In this document: piece by piece, positions 34,905 to 45,257 of the stretch
Layout: the number at the start of each line of letters is the position of its first letter
Numbering within the stretch: the first letter of the stretch is position 1
From: an uncultured Alphaproteobacteria bacterium
GTDB lineage: Bacteria > Pseudomonadota > Alphaproteobacteria > RF32 > CAG-239
Length of the DNA stretch: 64,000 bases
Assembly (NCBI GenBank): GCA_934277435.1
Contig: CAKQUE010000001.1
Span: 434,001-498,000, forward strand
Direction of reading: 5' to 3'
Program-made: the position numbers and the translations under genes
Notes under the pieces: model-generated
Told to the model about the DNA's origin: nothing
The model's database searches: none
The model's input: the letters and a program-made list of their open reading frames with translations, nothing else

Positions 34905-36569
34905 ATGTTAAGTACCAGCATATTTTATTCAGGTTACAACATCTTGTTTGGTGTTTTGTCGCTGTTTATTGGTTTGGCGTCGGTTTTTATGGTTAAAACG
35001 GCAAAGGAATTCAAAGGGTTGTTTTTGTTTCAGTTTGGCGGTTTGTGTGTTGTGCTGATAACCTATTTAAGTTCTAATGAGCATGTGTTGTATAAAATCG
35101 GCTTAAATTTTAATTTGGTTGCGTTTGTGCAGATGATTTTGGCTTTGCTGACATCGGTGATTTGGATAAACGCAGCGTCGGAATTGCAAAATAATCAGCC
35201 AGCCAACCGCGAAGTTTTGACTTTTTATCTTTCTTTGTGTTTGATTGGTGGTCTCTATTATTCTTTTTATAACTATAATCAAAGCGAAGCCAATATGTTT
35301 AATGCGGCTCTAATGTTGCTGGGGCTGTTTTTATTTTTGATAACGGCGGTTTATAGAGTGGTAAAAAACTTTAATCTGGGCAATTTTTTGCTGTTTTGCT
35401 CGATATTTATGCTTTTTGGAAAATTGGTGGTTTCGGCTTATTTCTTTAAATACAATTGGCTGAATCTTAATATTTTCAATTGGTTCTGGATTTATGTTTT
35501 TACAGCGGCGGTTATTTTTATCAAAATAGAGTTGCAGCAGCAGGAATTGCAAAAAAGCTGGAATGCAATAGACAAGCTTAATTTACAGATGGCGGCAATG
35601 ATTGACTCGTCGCCGTTCCCGATTGTGATATCAAAAATCACGGGCGACAAACTTTTGTTGATAAATAACAAAGCCGGCGAACTGTTTGGAATCACCAAAA
35701 AAGAGTGCGGGTATTTTAAGCTGAAAGACTTTTTTGTTGATGAAGAGAATCGCAATAATTTTTTTGAACAGCTTGAAAAAAATCATGAAGTGCAGGATTT
35801 TGATTTGATGGTGTGCAATTTGATTAATTCTTCGCCGTTTTGGCTTTCGGTTTCGGCCAAGGCCATAGAATATAACAACGAAATGGCGCTTTATATGGCT
35901 TTTCAAAACATAACTTTACGCAAAGCGCGCGAAACGTCTTTACAATTTCAAGCTGAAAGAGATCCTTTGACTTTAGCTTGGAACCGCCGCCATTTTGAAA
36001 AAATTGTGCCGGAGCGCATAAAAGAAACAATCAAAAGGTCGCAGAATTTCAGTTTGTTGATGCTCGACGCCGACAAGTTTAAAAATGTAAATGACACTTA
36101 CGGACACAAAACAGGTGATAAAGTTTTGATAGAGTTGGTTGCTTGCTGTCAGAATGATTTGCGCGAAGATGATATTGTCTGCAGGTTTGGCGGCGAGGAG
36201 TTTATGGTCTATTTGGACAATACCAACACTCATTCGGCGCTGGTGGTGGCAGAGCGTTTGCGCCAGAGTATCGCCAACTTGGAAGTGGAAGGTGAAAACG
36301 GTGAAAAAGTTCATTTTACGGTTAGTATCGGCGTGGTGTCGTCTGAGCAAACAGTCAGCCTAGATGTTTTGCTGCGGCAGGTTGATGATGCCATGTATTT
36401 GGCTAAAAACAACGGTCGCAATCGGGTAGAAATTTATGATGAACAAAAAGTAAAACAGATTATGAAAAAGAAAACTTCCAGCAAAAGCCGAAATATTCAC
36501 CCTGTTTTTCAAAATGAAGAAACAGAAGAAATTTCTTTGTTGGATAATTATGAAAATAAAATTTTGTGA
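34905..36569 (+). CDS. Membrane-bound PAS-GGDEF diguanylate cyclase
   Basis: Seven or so membrane helices fill residues 1-205, followed by a PAS domain at about 225-345 and a GGDEF domain at 350-515. The active site GGEEF is at residues 429-433, and an RxxD inhibitory site (REDD, 420-423) lies five residues before it, so product inhibition is expected. It should make cyclic di-GMP, which commonly controls pili and adhesion in bacteria. No EAL domain is present. The C-terminal tail of about 40 residues is polar. Confidence 0.93.
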   Translation: MLSTSIFYSGYNILFGVLSLFIGLASVFMVKTAKEFKGLFLFQFGGLCVVLITYLSSNEHVLYKIGLNFNLVAFVQMILALLTSVIWINAASELQNNQPANREVLTFYLSLCLIGGLYYSFYNYNQSEANMFNAALMLLGLFLFLITAVYRVVKNFNLGNFLLFCSIFMLFGKLVVSAYFFKYNWLNLNIFNWFWIYVFTAAVIFIKIELQQQELQKSWNAIDKLNLQMAAMIDSSPFPIVISKITGDKLLLINNKAGELFGITKKECGYFKLKDFFVDEENRNNFFEQLEKNHEVQDFDLMVCNLINSSPFWLSVSAKAIEYNNEMALYMAFQNITLRKARETSLQFQAERDPLTLAWNRRHFEKIVPERIKETIKRSQNFSLLMLDADKFKNVNDTYGHKTGDKVLIELVACCQNDLREDDIVCRFGGEEFMVYLDNTNTHSALVVAERLRQSIANLEVEGENGEKVHFTVSIGVVSSEQTVSLDVLLRQVDDAMYLAKNNGRNRVEIYDEQKVKQIMKKKTSSKSRNIHPVFQNEETEEISLLDNYENKIL

Positions 36570-36576
36570 GGAAAAA

Positions 36577-37713
36577 ATGAGTTGTCAATACCAGCAAATT
36601 TGCGGCGGCTGTCCTTATCGCAATTTGGATTTTGCAGATTATAAAAAACTGAAAATAGAACAATTTGAAAGAGTTTTGAAACAGATAAATCAAGACAAGA
36701 TAGCGGCCGGCGAGGCGGTTTTTGTGGCTGATGGAACAAGACGCCGCGCTGAATTGGCTTTTAAGCACAACCGCGGCAATTTGGTGCTGGGTTTTAATGA
36801 AAGCAAAAGCCATGAGCTGATAAATGTGGAGGAATGTCCGTTGCTGACCGCAAAAATAAACAGTCTTATTCCGCAGCTGCGTACGTTTTTGACTGAATTT
36901 TGCAATATCAAAGTTTCTGAAAAACTCAAAAATAAAAAGTTTCGCACTTATAACATTGGCAGCGGTGATATTTGGCTGACCGAGGCGGTGAACGGCGTTG
37001 ATATGCTGCTGGAGATAAATGAATCTTTGAGTTTGGAACATCGCATGGCTTTGTGCGATTTTGCCAATGGCACGGCGGATATAGCTAGAATTTCAGTGCA
37101 AATCGGCGCAGGCAAGCCGGAAACGGTGATTGAAAAAAGCCGTCCGTATTTGAATATTGGCGGCTATCAAGTGTTTATACCGGCAGGGACGTTTTTGCAA
37201 GCTTCAAACGCCGGTGAGCAGGCATTGATAAACTTGGTGCTGAAATATATTGGCGATACGCAGGGCAATATAGCCGATTTGTTTTGTGGAGTGGGGACGT
37301 TTTCGTATCCGTTGGCGGCGAATCCTAAAAATAAGATTACGGCGATTGATTCTTCAGAAGAACTTTTGGCTGGTTTTCAAAAATCGGTTAATCACAACAC
37401 TATTCCAAATATTAAAATTTGCCGTAAAAATTTGTTTAAATATCCGCTGGATAGTAATGAGTTAAAAGGTTTTGAGATTGTGGTGTTTGACCCTCCGCGC
37501 GCCGGAGCTGCCGCCCAAACTGCGCAGATAGCCGCGGTGCCTGATGAAAATAAGCCGCAAAAAGTCATTGCCGTGTCATGTAATCCGCACACGTTTGTAA
37601 ATGATGCAAACACATTGATTTCTGGCGGATATCGTATTATAGAGGTAACACTCGTTGACCAATTTGTGTATTCAACTCACAGTGAATTGGTTGCTTTATT
37701 TGAAAAACTATAG
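36577..37713 (+). CDS. RlmD/RlmC-like 23S rRNA (uracil-C5)-methyltransferase
   Basis: The Fe-S motif Cys3-x5-CGGC (residues 9-12) and a later Cys in VEECP match the 4Fe-4S RumA group. The SAM site is ADLFCGVGTFSYPLA near residue 230. DPPRAG carries the catalytic Asp region, and the nucleophilic Cys lies in VSCNPHTF near 330. The 378-residue protein lacks a TRAM domain, as in short RlmC-like members. The ATG at 36577 has GAGG 7 bases upstream. The frame extends further upstream, but only into the GGDEF gene. The exact uracil position is not determinable. Confidence 0.9.
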   Translation: MSCQYQQICGGCPYRNLDFADYKKLKIEQFERVLKQINQDKIAAGEAVFVADGTRRRAELAFKHNRGNLVLGFNESKSHELINVEECPLLTAKINSLIPQLRTFLTEFCNIKVSEKLKNKKFRTYNIGSGDIWLTEAVNGVDMLLEINESLSLEHRMALCDFANGTADIARISVQIGAGKPETVIEKSRPYLNIGGYQVFIPAGTFLQASNAGEQALINLVLKYIGDTQGNIADLFCGVGTFSYPLAANPKNKITAIDSSEELLAGFQKSVNHNTIPNIKICRKNLFKYPLDSNELKGFEIVVFDPPRAGAAAQTAQIAAVPDENKPQKVIAVSCNPHTFVNDANTLISGGYRIIEVTLVDQFVYSTHSELVALFEKL

Positions 37714-37722
37714 GAGAAAAAA

Positions 37723-39687
37723 ATGAATACAGAACAGCATAAATTACAGCAAATGGCAAACGCTATTCGCTTTTTGAGCGCTGAAGCCATAGAAAAAGCA
37801 AAATCCGGACACCCCGGAATGCCGCTTGGCATGGCCGATGTTGCCGCCGTTTTATTTGGCAGATATATAAAAATTAATCCGGCTGCTCCGCGTTGGTTTG
37901 ACCGCGACCGTTTTGTTTTGTCGGCGGGGCATGGCTCTATGCTCTTGTATTCACTGTTTTATTTGTTGGGCTATAGCGACATTACTTTAGACGATATCAA
38001 AAACTTCCGTCAATTGGGTTCTAAAACCGCCGGACATCCTGAATACGGACATTTAGCCGGTATTGATATGACAACCGGACCTTTGGGACAAGGTATTTCT
38101 TCTGCTGTCGGCATGGCTTTGGCCGAGCGCCGCATCAACGCCGAATTTGGCGATAATTTATGCAATCACTACACCTATGTTATGTGCGGTGACGGCTGCT
38201 TGATGGAAGGTATTTCCGAAGAGGCTATTTCGCTTGCCGGCTTATGGAAATTGAACAAGCTGATTGTATTTTGGGATAACAACAACATTACGATTGATGG
38301 CACGGTAGATATGGCCAACGGCACAGACCAAATTGCGCGTTTCAAAGCGGTTGGCTGGAACACCATTAGCGTGGATGGCCGCAACTATGAAGAAATTGCC
38401 GCCGCTATTGAACAGGCGCAAAAATCCGACAAGCCGACTTTGATTGCCTGCAAAACAACCATTGGTTTTGGCGCTCCGCACAAGCAAGGAACTTCAAAAG
38501 TTCACGGTTCGCCGTTGGGTGCTGAGGAATTGGAAGCTATGCGGCAAAATTTGGGCTGGACGGCGGCTCCGTTTGAAGTTCCGACCGAAATCATGGCGGC
38601 TTGGCGCGCTGCCGGTCAGCGTTCGGCGGCTCAATATGCCGAATGGCAGAAAAACGCTGAAAACAATCAAAAATTTGCGGACTATGTTAATGACAGACTG
38701 CCTGAAAATTGGAATAAAGATTTAAATGAGCTGAAAAAGAAAACCATTAAAGAGCAAACGGCAGTTGCCACCCGCAAGGCTTCGCAGCTTTGCTTGGAAA
38801 ACATTATGGGGCGTATTCCGCAAGTTATCGGCGGTTCTGCCGATTTGGCGGCGTCTAATTTAACCTTTGTCAATGGTATGAAGACAATCACTGCCGCCGA
38901 CTATGACGGCAACAATGTTATGTATGGTATTCGCGAGCACGCCATGGGGGCAATTATGAACGGCATGGCTCTGCACGGCGGTGTTATTCCATATGGAGGA
39001 ACATTCTTTGTGTTCTCTGACTATTTGCGTCCGTCCATGCGCTTGGCGGCGCTGATGGGGTTGCGCGTGGTCTATGTTTTGACGCATGATTCTATTGGTG
39101 TGGGCGAAGATGGTCCGACGCACCAGCCGGTTGAACATCTGGCTTCGTATCGCGCGATGCCGAACATATACACTTTCCGCCCGTGCGATGTGGTTGAAAC
39201 AGCCGAAGCGTGGGAAATTGCCTTGGAAAGCGAAAAAACTCCGAGCATTTTGGCGCTTTCACGCCAGAGCGTGCCTACTTTGCGCACGGATTCCGCCGAA
39301 AACTTGAGCAAACGCGGCGGCTATGTTATTTCTAAGGCGCAGCGTGAACCGCAAGCGACGATTATTGCCACCGGCACCGAGGTTTCTTTGGCTGTGGAAG
39401 CGCAAAAGCAACTGCGAGAAAGCGGAATAGAAGTAAATGTGGTTTCTATGCCTTGCTGCGAATTGTTTGACCAGCAGCCGGAAGACTATAAACGTTCGGT
39501 ATTGGGTAAAGCTCCGAGAGTTGCCGTTGAGGCGGCCGCCGTTTATGGTTGGGAGCGTTATACAGGCTCCAGCGAAAATGTGATTGGCTTGAATAGCTTT
39601 GGAGCTTCGGGAAAAGGTGAAGAAGTTTATAAACACTTTGACATTACGGTTGAAAATGTGGTAAACAAAGTTAAAGACTTAATTTAA
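37723..39687 (+). CDS. tkt: Transketolase
   Basis: This thiamine diphosphate enzyme of the pentose phosphate pathway has 654 residues. HPGMPLGMAD near residue 28, HGSMLLYSLFYLLGY, GPLGQG and the ThDP motif GDGCLMEGISEEA are visible. IREHAMGAIMNGMALHGG near 403 has the catalytic Glu, and DSIGVGEDGPTHQPVEHL follows near 455. AGGAG precedes the ATG, 9 bp after the methyltransferase gene. A terminator follows. Confidence 0.97.
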   Translation: MNTEQHKLQQMANAIRFLSAEAIEKAKSGHPGMPLGMADVAAVLFGRYIKINPAAPRWFDRDRFVLSAGHGSMLLYSLFYLLGYSDITLDDIKNFRQLGSKTAGHPEYGHLAGIDMTTGPLGQGISSAVGMALAERRINAEFGDNLCNHYTYVMCGDGCLMEGISEEAISLAGLWKLNKLIVFWDNNNITIDGTVDMANGTDQIARFKAVGWNTISVDGRNYEEIAAAIEQAQKSDKPTLIACKTTIGFGAPHKQGTSKVHGSPLGAEELEAMRQNLGWTAAPFEVPTEIMAAWRAAGQRSAAQYAEWQKNAENNQKFADYVNDRLPENWNKDLNELKKKTIKEQTAVATRKASQLCLENIMGRIPQVIGGSADLAASNLTFVNGMKTITAADYDGNNVMYGIREHAMGAIMNGMALHGGVIPYGGTFFVFSDYLRPSMRLAALMGLRVVYVLTHDSIGVGEDGPTHQPVEHLASYRAMPNIYTFRPCDVVETAEAWEIALESEKTPSILALSRQSVPTLRTDSAENLSKRGGYVISKAQREPQATIIATGTEVSLAVEAQKQLRESGIEVNVVSMPCCELFDQQPEDYKRSVLGKAPRVAVEAAAVYGWERYTGSSENVIGLNSFGASGKGEEVYKHFDITVENVVNKVKDLI

Positions 39688-39707
39688 GTCTTTATTACTT
39701 GATGTTG

Positions 39708-39746
39708 AAAAGCACCTTGTTCTTTTTATGAGAGCAGGGTGTTTTT
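39708..39746 (+). terminator. Terminator after tkt
   Basis: CACCTTGTTC pairs with GAGAGCAGGGTG with small mismatches, followed by seven T. Confidence 0.75.
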
Positions 39747-39815
39747 TTGTTATGGAGTTGAAAGAATGGTTTTAGTTATTTAGGGGTGGTGCTTTTAGTT
39801 GTAGGTTTAAAAAGC

Positions 39816-39844
39816 AAAACACAGGTTTTTAAGCCTGTGTTTTT
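39816..39844 (-). terminator. Terminator of the giant prepilin-like gene
   Basis: AAAACACAGG pairs exactly with CCTGTGTTTT around eight bases, just after the minus-strand stop at 39869. Confidence 0.8.
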
Positions 39845-39868
39845 CGGTTGCCATCTGCTCCTTTCCGC

Positions 39869-42800
39869 TTACCAAACTTCATCATATTTCAAGTTCGGGT
39901 CGTTAAGACGTTTTATATAACTATCCTCATCGTCTTCTTTATATTTTTTATAATTACTTGGTTGCGTATTTTTTGGATTGCTCATATAGTTTAATTTATC
40001 AATATATGATTCGTAGTTTACTCCTCCTCTACCGCTATACAAGTTTGTGCGGTCGAAATAACAGTATACCGTAGCGTAACCTTCCAAAGTGTAAGGCATC
40101 ACAGGAAATACATTCCAAGAAAACTTGTTTTCAAGAGGTTTTACATGAGTAACAGGATTTTCTTTGAGAATAGACATATAGAGAGCATTTTTATAAAGAA
40201 ATCCCATTGTTGTGGCCCAGCCTTGAGCATAACCAGTGTCTGTACCATCTGAAGTTAGTTTTTGTACTCCAGATTTTAACCATGTACTTTGCTGAACAGT
40301 TAAAGGAGTGATAGGGGCAACAAGAGTTTTGCCATCTGATTTTTTTAATTCATTTGAAGCTAATACATATTTGGCAGTGCTGATACCGGATAATTCACTG
40401 ACATTTGCTTTAGCGTTTGATAGGTTTAAGGCACTATTATTTATAGAAACATTCATGCTTCCACTTGCTGATTCAATAGCCACTGTTTCATATTTAGGTC
40501 TTTGCCCTTGTACAGTAAGAGCATATTGTTCATCTTGAACTTTTTCTGGTAATACATAATATTTACCTTGATTATCGGTCTGTAATGATCCGGATATACC
40601 TGTTTCAAAGCTAGCAGGAGTAAGGGTGATAACACGTCCATATCCAGGTGGGCATTGAGGAGCTGGTACTACGCCCATAAATGGCGAAGCCCATGATTTA
40701 CCAAAATCAATAGATTTACCTAGTGCTAAATATGTTTTGTTATCTATTTCAATTTTATCTTTATTATAAGTTTTGGGCCATGTTTTGAACTCTAAGTCAT
40801 CATTTGTATATTCAAGAAAAGTGTTGTTTACCACATAGATACCTTTATTGATAAAGTCTGGCAGAATATCGCTCAAACGAGCGCCGCCGCGGGTAGTCAG
40901 CTTGATATCGTGCATAACAGAGGTATAGGCTGGGTTGACCATATAAGTATCGTAGCGCTTTACATCTTCTCCTTTAGTTTCATAACTTTGTAATTCAGCT
41001 GTTGTAACCAGTTGCGGAACAGTGGCGCCGTCTGCGCCGTTTGTTGGGTTGTTGGCAACCAAGCGGGAGGCGACAAGCACACCATTGCCTTCGTATGCAT
41101 TTTTAGTGCTAGGGGTTTTAGCTGAAGGAATATCTTTTTCACCATGAACTTCTACATAACCTTTGCGAATATAAATAGTACCAGGGTCAACATTACCTTT
41201 CGTCTCAGAGTTATTTATATTTCTGTTTGTTGCGTCTGTAGCTCCTTGGTCAATATAAACGATGTTAGTATATTGGTTGTTTTTACCTTCTGAATTAATT
41301 CCACCCGTAAGATAAGGGGCGATATTTACACCGGCGTTTTGGTTAAATTGTCCAACAGAAATATAATACTGTTTATATGGATTACTACTAGTACCTAGAG
41401 CTTCTTCACCTGTAGCTTCATTGCCTAATAATATGTTACCGTGCATAGTAATATTATATGCGTGATTATATCCTGTATCGCTGATTTTTGTTTTGTCATC
41501 AAAATGTTTACTATCTGGATCTGCAGGATCTGAAGCAAAGGTATTTTTATAGGCATTGTTGCCAGAACTGTCATTTGGGCGTACACTAAATATCATTTTA
41601 TTTGCCGTACTTCGTTTTTGCGCGGATCTTATATTAAAGTTTGCGCCCTCTAGGTCAATAGAACCAGATTTGAACAAAGTACGGGTGTCTGTTGGTGTAA
41701 CAGTGTTACCCTTGTCGTCGATAGAGTTTCTGCCACTAATGGTTAACTGTTTATCTAGCATTTTCATTTGCATATCATCGTTGCGGAGGAGCAAGGTGTT
41801 TTCGATCAAAGAAGTGCCATTATCTTTGGTATCATACAAGTTGTTTCCTGACGCTTGAATTAATGTAGTTTTACCGCTGGCAGCCAGATTATTTGTCCCA
41901 GTTATATTCACATTATTATCGCTTGTTATTCTAACATTGTCGGTTCCGTATATATCAATATCAGTCCCCTTTAATTTTGCAGCACCATAATGTGTACTAT
42001 TAGTCGCTGACTCTGGTGTATGGGTAAAACTCAAGCCGGCAGCGGCAGTATCTATATCATCATCACCTTTGTCTCCAACTGTTATAATAATTGAATTAGT
42101 TTTAAAATCTGCTCTAGTAGGAAAGACACTAGTGCTAGCTGGATCTTTAATTAGAACACCGTCTTTATCTGCTGTTAGCCATTTACCCCTACTGTCTATA
42201 GCTTCTGAACCGGCTTCTAGCGTTGCAACACGTAAATTTTGTGTATCAAGCTGATTAGTGCTCAGTAAAGCATCAACGTATGTGTTTGCGCCAATTTTAA
42301 CGGGAAATAGAGGTGTTGAACGAGGATCTTCATATTTAGGTGCCTCTAGTGGGGCAGGTCGAGATGGCCTATAATGTGGTCCACTAGGAGTAGATGGAGG
42401 CATTCTTTTTGTTACCATATTCCAACCATTTTCCATTATATGAAGTTTGCCATATTTGCTCCCAACCATTGTGGGTTCACCTCGGATTAAAGAACTGTTA
42501 TTGTCCAGCGCACCTATTTTAACTTCTGACCAAGCAGGGCCTGTGCCGTCGTCATTGAGTTTGGAGGCTAAATTAACATCCATAAGGTTGGTCAACGAGC
42601 CGTCGGCGCGGGTGTTTCCTTCGGTATCAACACTAAAATGATAATCACTATTGCCATTATCCGCAATTGTGTAGCGTCCAAAACTTAAACTATCCGTATC
42701 GGCTTTAAATAACTGTCCCGCCGCAATCAAGCTGCCGTGGATATAGGCGTTGGGGTTGGCCGCTTCAGGGGCCACATACAAACCATAGTCGCCGGTTTCA

Positions 42801-43645
42801 ACCTGTTTTCCAGCATCATTTGTGGTTTGCGGTCCATGATTGGCTCCCACAATCAAACTTTTAATATTGCGGATGCTCCATGGTCCGGTTGCAGCATGAT
42901 ACACATCTTCGGTTGACGTATTCGGTCCGCCCATATAAAGGTCGGTGCGCATGGTGTTTTTCCACTGCCCTCTGTCATCTCCGGCGTCTTTACCACGCTG
43001 CAGGTATTTGGTGTAGTCCATTTCATTGCCGGCCGAAGCGCTGATGGTGTCAGCCGAAGCGGTCACAATGGAATATTTGTTGGCAGAGTTAAAGTTTTTG
43101 GTATAGTCTTCTCCTGATAGTTCCCAAATACCGCCAATACCGCGGGCTTTGTTGGTGTCGGTAACATAACCGCCGTTGGAGCCAATCAAGGCGGCAATAC
43201 GAGATGTTCGCTCTTGGCCAATGCCGTCATTTTCAGTCATTCTGGCTGGAAACAGCATTAAAGTGGTCAGGTTGTTACTACCCTCTGGTCGAGATACCGA
43301 AAGTTGAATATTTGCGCCGTCATAGTTATAAAGAGCATGGTTAATGTCAAAACCATATGGCAAATAAGCTTCTAAATCATCTATGTTTAATTTACGGCTG
43401 GTCTCATTGTTTTTTACCATATCGCCCAAAATGGTGGAATAGTTGGCAGACACATAGTCATTGGCCGCCGCGGTGATGGTGCGGATTGTGGCCGCGGTGT
43501 TGATGTCTTCCACCTCCATGGTGCGTTCTGCCGACTTTTTATACATGGTCGGAGTTACAACGGCGATAAGCCCCAGCATGGCAAGGGCTTCAATCATCAA
43601 GCCGCCTCGCTGCAGGATAGATTTGTTAAAATTACGGCGTTTCAT
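39869..43645 (-). CDS. Giant type IV prepilin-like surface protein (PilV-like layout)
   Basis: The 1258-residue protein starts with a type IV prepilin leader: basic residues, then RG-GLMIEALAML with cleavage between the glycines at 14/15, Glu at +5 and a hydrophobic helix to about residue 36. The N-terminal helix is followed by about 100 residues of pilin-like sequence, then a very long, Asn/Ser/Thr/Gly-rich beta part resembling phage-tail or shufflon-type adhesin ends. Ordinary pilins are 130-250 residues, so this is more like a tip adhesin such as PilV of IncI pili. AGGAG precedes the ATG at 43645. It is cotranscribed after the gene at 43668. No recombinase is adjacent. Confidence 0.82.
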   Translation of the reverse strand: MKRRNFNKSILQRGGLMIEALAMLGLIAVVTPTMYKKSAERTMEVEDINTAATIRTITAAANDYVSANYSTILGDMVKNNETSRKLNIDDLEAYLPYGFDINHALYNYDGANIQLSVSRPEGSNNLTTLMLFPARMTENDGIGQERTSRIAALIGSNGGYVTDTNKARGIGGIWELSGEDYTKNFNSANKYSIVTASADTISASAGNEMDYTKYLQRGKDAGDDRGQWKNTMRTDLYMGGPNTSTEDVYHAATGPWSIRNIKSLIVGANHGPQTTNDAGKQVETGDYGLYVAPEAANPNAYIHGSLIAAGQLFKADTDSLSFGRYTIADNGNSDYHFSVDTEGNTRADGSLTNLMDVNLASKLNDDGTGPAWSEVKIGALDNNSSLIRGEPTMVGSKYGKLHIMENGWNMVTKRMPPSTPSGPHYRPSRPAPLEAPKYEDPRSTPLFPVKIGANTYVDALLSTNQLDTQNLRVATLEAGSEAIDSRGKWLTADKDGVLIKDPASTSVFPTRADFKTNSIIITVGDKGDDDIDTAAAGLSFTHTPESATNSTHYGAAKLKGTDIDIYGTDNVRITSDNNVNITGTNNLAASGKTTLIQASGNNLYDTKDNGTSLIENTLLLRNDDMQMKMLDKQLTISGRNSIDDKGNTVTPTDTRTLFKSGSIDLEGANFNIRSAQKRSTANKMIFSVRPNDSSGNNAYKNTFASDPADPDSKHFDDKTKISDTGYNHAYNITMHGNILLGNEATGEEALGTSSNPYKQYYISVGQFNQNAGVNIAPYLTGGINSEGKNNQYTNIVYIDQGATDATNRNINNSETKGNVDPGTIYIRKGYVEVHGEKDIPSAKTPSTKNAYEGNGVLVASRLVANNPTNGADGATVPQLVTTAELQSYETKGEDVKRYDTYMVNPAYTSVMHDIKLTTRGGARLSDILPDFINKGIYVVNNTFLEYTNDDLEFKTWPKTYNKDKIEIDNKTYLALGKSIDFGKSWASPFMGVVPAPQCPPGYGRVITLTPASFETGISGSLQTDNQGKYYVLPEKVQDEQYALTVQGQRPKYETVAIESASGSMNVSINNSALNLSNAKANVSELSGISTAKYVLASNELKKSDGKTLVAPITPLTVQQSTWLKSGVQKLTSDGTDTGYAQGWATTMGFLYKNALYMSILKENPVTHVKPLENKFSWNVFPVMPYTLEGYATVYCYFDRTNLYSGRGGVNYESYIDKLNYMSNPKNTQPSNYKKYKEDDEDSYIKRLNDPNLKYDEVW

Positions 43646-43667
43646 CTGTTTTCTCCTATAAAAAGTC

Positions 43668-44612
43668 TTAATTGTTATTGGCATTTTTCTTCAAACCACT
43701 GCAGTGTCCGCCAATATCGCTTGTTTTGAATTTTTCTGCCGAAAACATACACGGCAAAGACACCTGTTGCCCAGCTGCATTTTGCACTTTACTTACGCAA
43801 ATTTCTTTAAATTTTTCGTCTGAATGAACTATGTCAGAAACCGGAAGATGCAATGCTATATATTTGTTGCGGCTGGAGTCGTTGATATGATATTTTCCGT
43901 CTTCTTTTTTGTTGCTGTATGTTCCGTCATCTTGTTTTTTGTATTCATTTTTAGTTACGGTTTTGTCATATAGTGTTTGGACGGAAGAACGTCCGACAAG
44001 ATAGCATTTATTATTGGCGCAATACATCCAACCAGTATTTTTTATGCCATGCAAGTCTTTGGCTAAATAGTTTGAAAAAGACGGAACCGGAGCAGAAATT
44101 TTTACCACTGTTCCAGGGGAGTCTTCTGTTTGGGTATCCGGTAAAGTTACGGAATATGCGGTTTTAGATATCCAGCGCTCATCAATTTGAGAAAAAGAAA
44201 ATAAATAGCGGTACGCTTGGATTTCACTTCCGTCTGGTAAGCGTCTAACTGCGTTGCACTTTGTCAGCGCCGCCCCTTCTTCACGCAAATCTCTGTCAAA
44301 ACAATAAATTCCATGATAAATCGTGCTGTTACTTTTGCTATAGCCAATGGGGAGATTGCTGGCTAAACTTGTGTAGCCCAAATTTTCCAAAAGATGTTCT
44401 GGAATTGGAATTATTTTGTTATCATATCTGCTGAATCTATCTAAAACCTCGCATTCGGCTGTGCGGAAATAACCCATGTGTTCTGCCCGAAAGCGGTTGA
44501 TGAATGTAGAGGCTTTTATTTCAGTAAAAACGCTGGCCTTATCTTCACGCGGAGACGTGTTGAAAAAGCTCAACGCTACCATAATTGTTGCCAATAAAAT
44601 CCAAATATACAT
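43668..44612 (-). CDS. Membrane-anchored or exported partner of the prepilin-like protein
   Basis: The 314-residue protein starts with a hydrophobic helix (YIWILLATIMVALSFF) and no GxxxxE prepilin site. The rest is an extracytoplasmic domain with eight or so Cys. I do not recognise a family. It lies 22 bp upstream of the giant prepilin gene on the same strand, so a shared role in the pilus or its assembly is likely. GAGGGA precedes the ATG by 5 bases. Confidence 0.78.
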   Translation of the reverse strand: MYIWILLATIMVALSFFNTSPREDKASVFTEIKASTFINRFRAEHMGYFRTAECEVLDRFSRYDNKIIPIPEHLLENLGYTSLASNLPIGYSKSNSTIYHGIYCFDRDLREEGAALTKCNAVRRLPDGSEIQAYRYLFSFSQIDERWISKTAYSVTLPDTQTEDSPGTVVKISAPVPSFSNYLAKDLHGIKNTGWMYCANNKCYLVGRSSVQTLYDKTVTKNEYKKQDDGTYSNKKEDGKYHINDSSRNKYIALHLPVSDIVHSDEKFKEICVSKVQNAAGQQVSLPCMFSAEKFKTSDIGGHCSGLKKNANNN

Positions 44613-44767
44613 AGTCTTCCCTCAGTATACGCATTGTTTCTACTATCAAATTAACACAAAAAACAACTCAAAACCAGCATATTTTAACAATATTGCCGAT
44701 TCTTCACATTTTTGTAACAATTTATAGCATGGGGCTGTAAATATTTGGTTAAAAGGCTGAGGGAAAA

Positions 44768-45178
44768 CTAAAACGGAAAATCTGCTTCGGCTAAGCCGTC
44801 CAGCGCTTTGACTATTGGCAAATCCGCCGGCGCAAAGTCATAGTTTGGCAAGTCTTTAAGCTTTACCCACTTATATTGCTCGTGCTCCAGCACAGCCGGC
44901 ACATCCTGACTTTTGCAAGTGGCCCAATAACAGTGCAAAATAACACGGCCAAAATCATAGTCGCAAGCCGAGTCCATAAAATGCTGGCGTACATAAATTT
45001 TTAGCTTCATTTCTTCCATGAGTTCTCGCGCCAAGCACTGCTCATAGGTTTCGCCTTGCTCCAGCTTTCCGCCAGGAAATTCCCATTTATATTCCAAATC
45101 TTTGCCGTGTTTGCGTTGACCAATCAAAATCAAACCGTCGCACATAATCAGGCCGGCGGCAACATTAATTTCTTTCAT
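44768..45178 (-). CDS. mutT: Nudix hydrolase, MutT-like (8-oxo-dGTP diphosphatase)
   Basis: The Nudix box G-G-K-L-x5-E ... RELMEEM is complete at about residues 37-59, after WEFPGGKLEQGE, which is the MutT form. At 136 residues it has the usual length. It removes oxidised dGTP before it is misincorporated. The ATG at 45178 has AAGGA upstream. An earlier in-frame ATG adds 18 residues without family similarity. Confidence 0.9.
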   Translation of the reverse strand: MKEINVAAGLIMCDGLILIGQRKHGKDLEYKWEFPGGKLEQGETYEQCLARELMEEMKLKIYVRQHFMDSACDYDFGRVILHCYWATCKSQDVPAVLEHEQYKWVKLKDLPNYDFAPADLPIVKALDGLAEADFPF

Positions 45179-45257
45179 CTTTAGATATCCTTTCTTTGCC
45201 GCAAGGATAATATCGCGCCGCCAAATTGTCAATTAGATTAATATTTTTGTTTGTACA

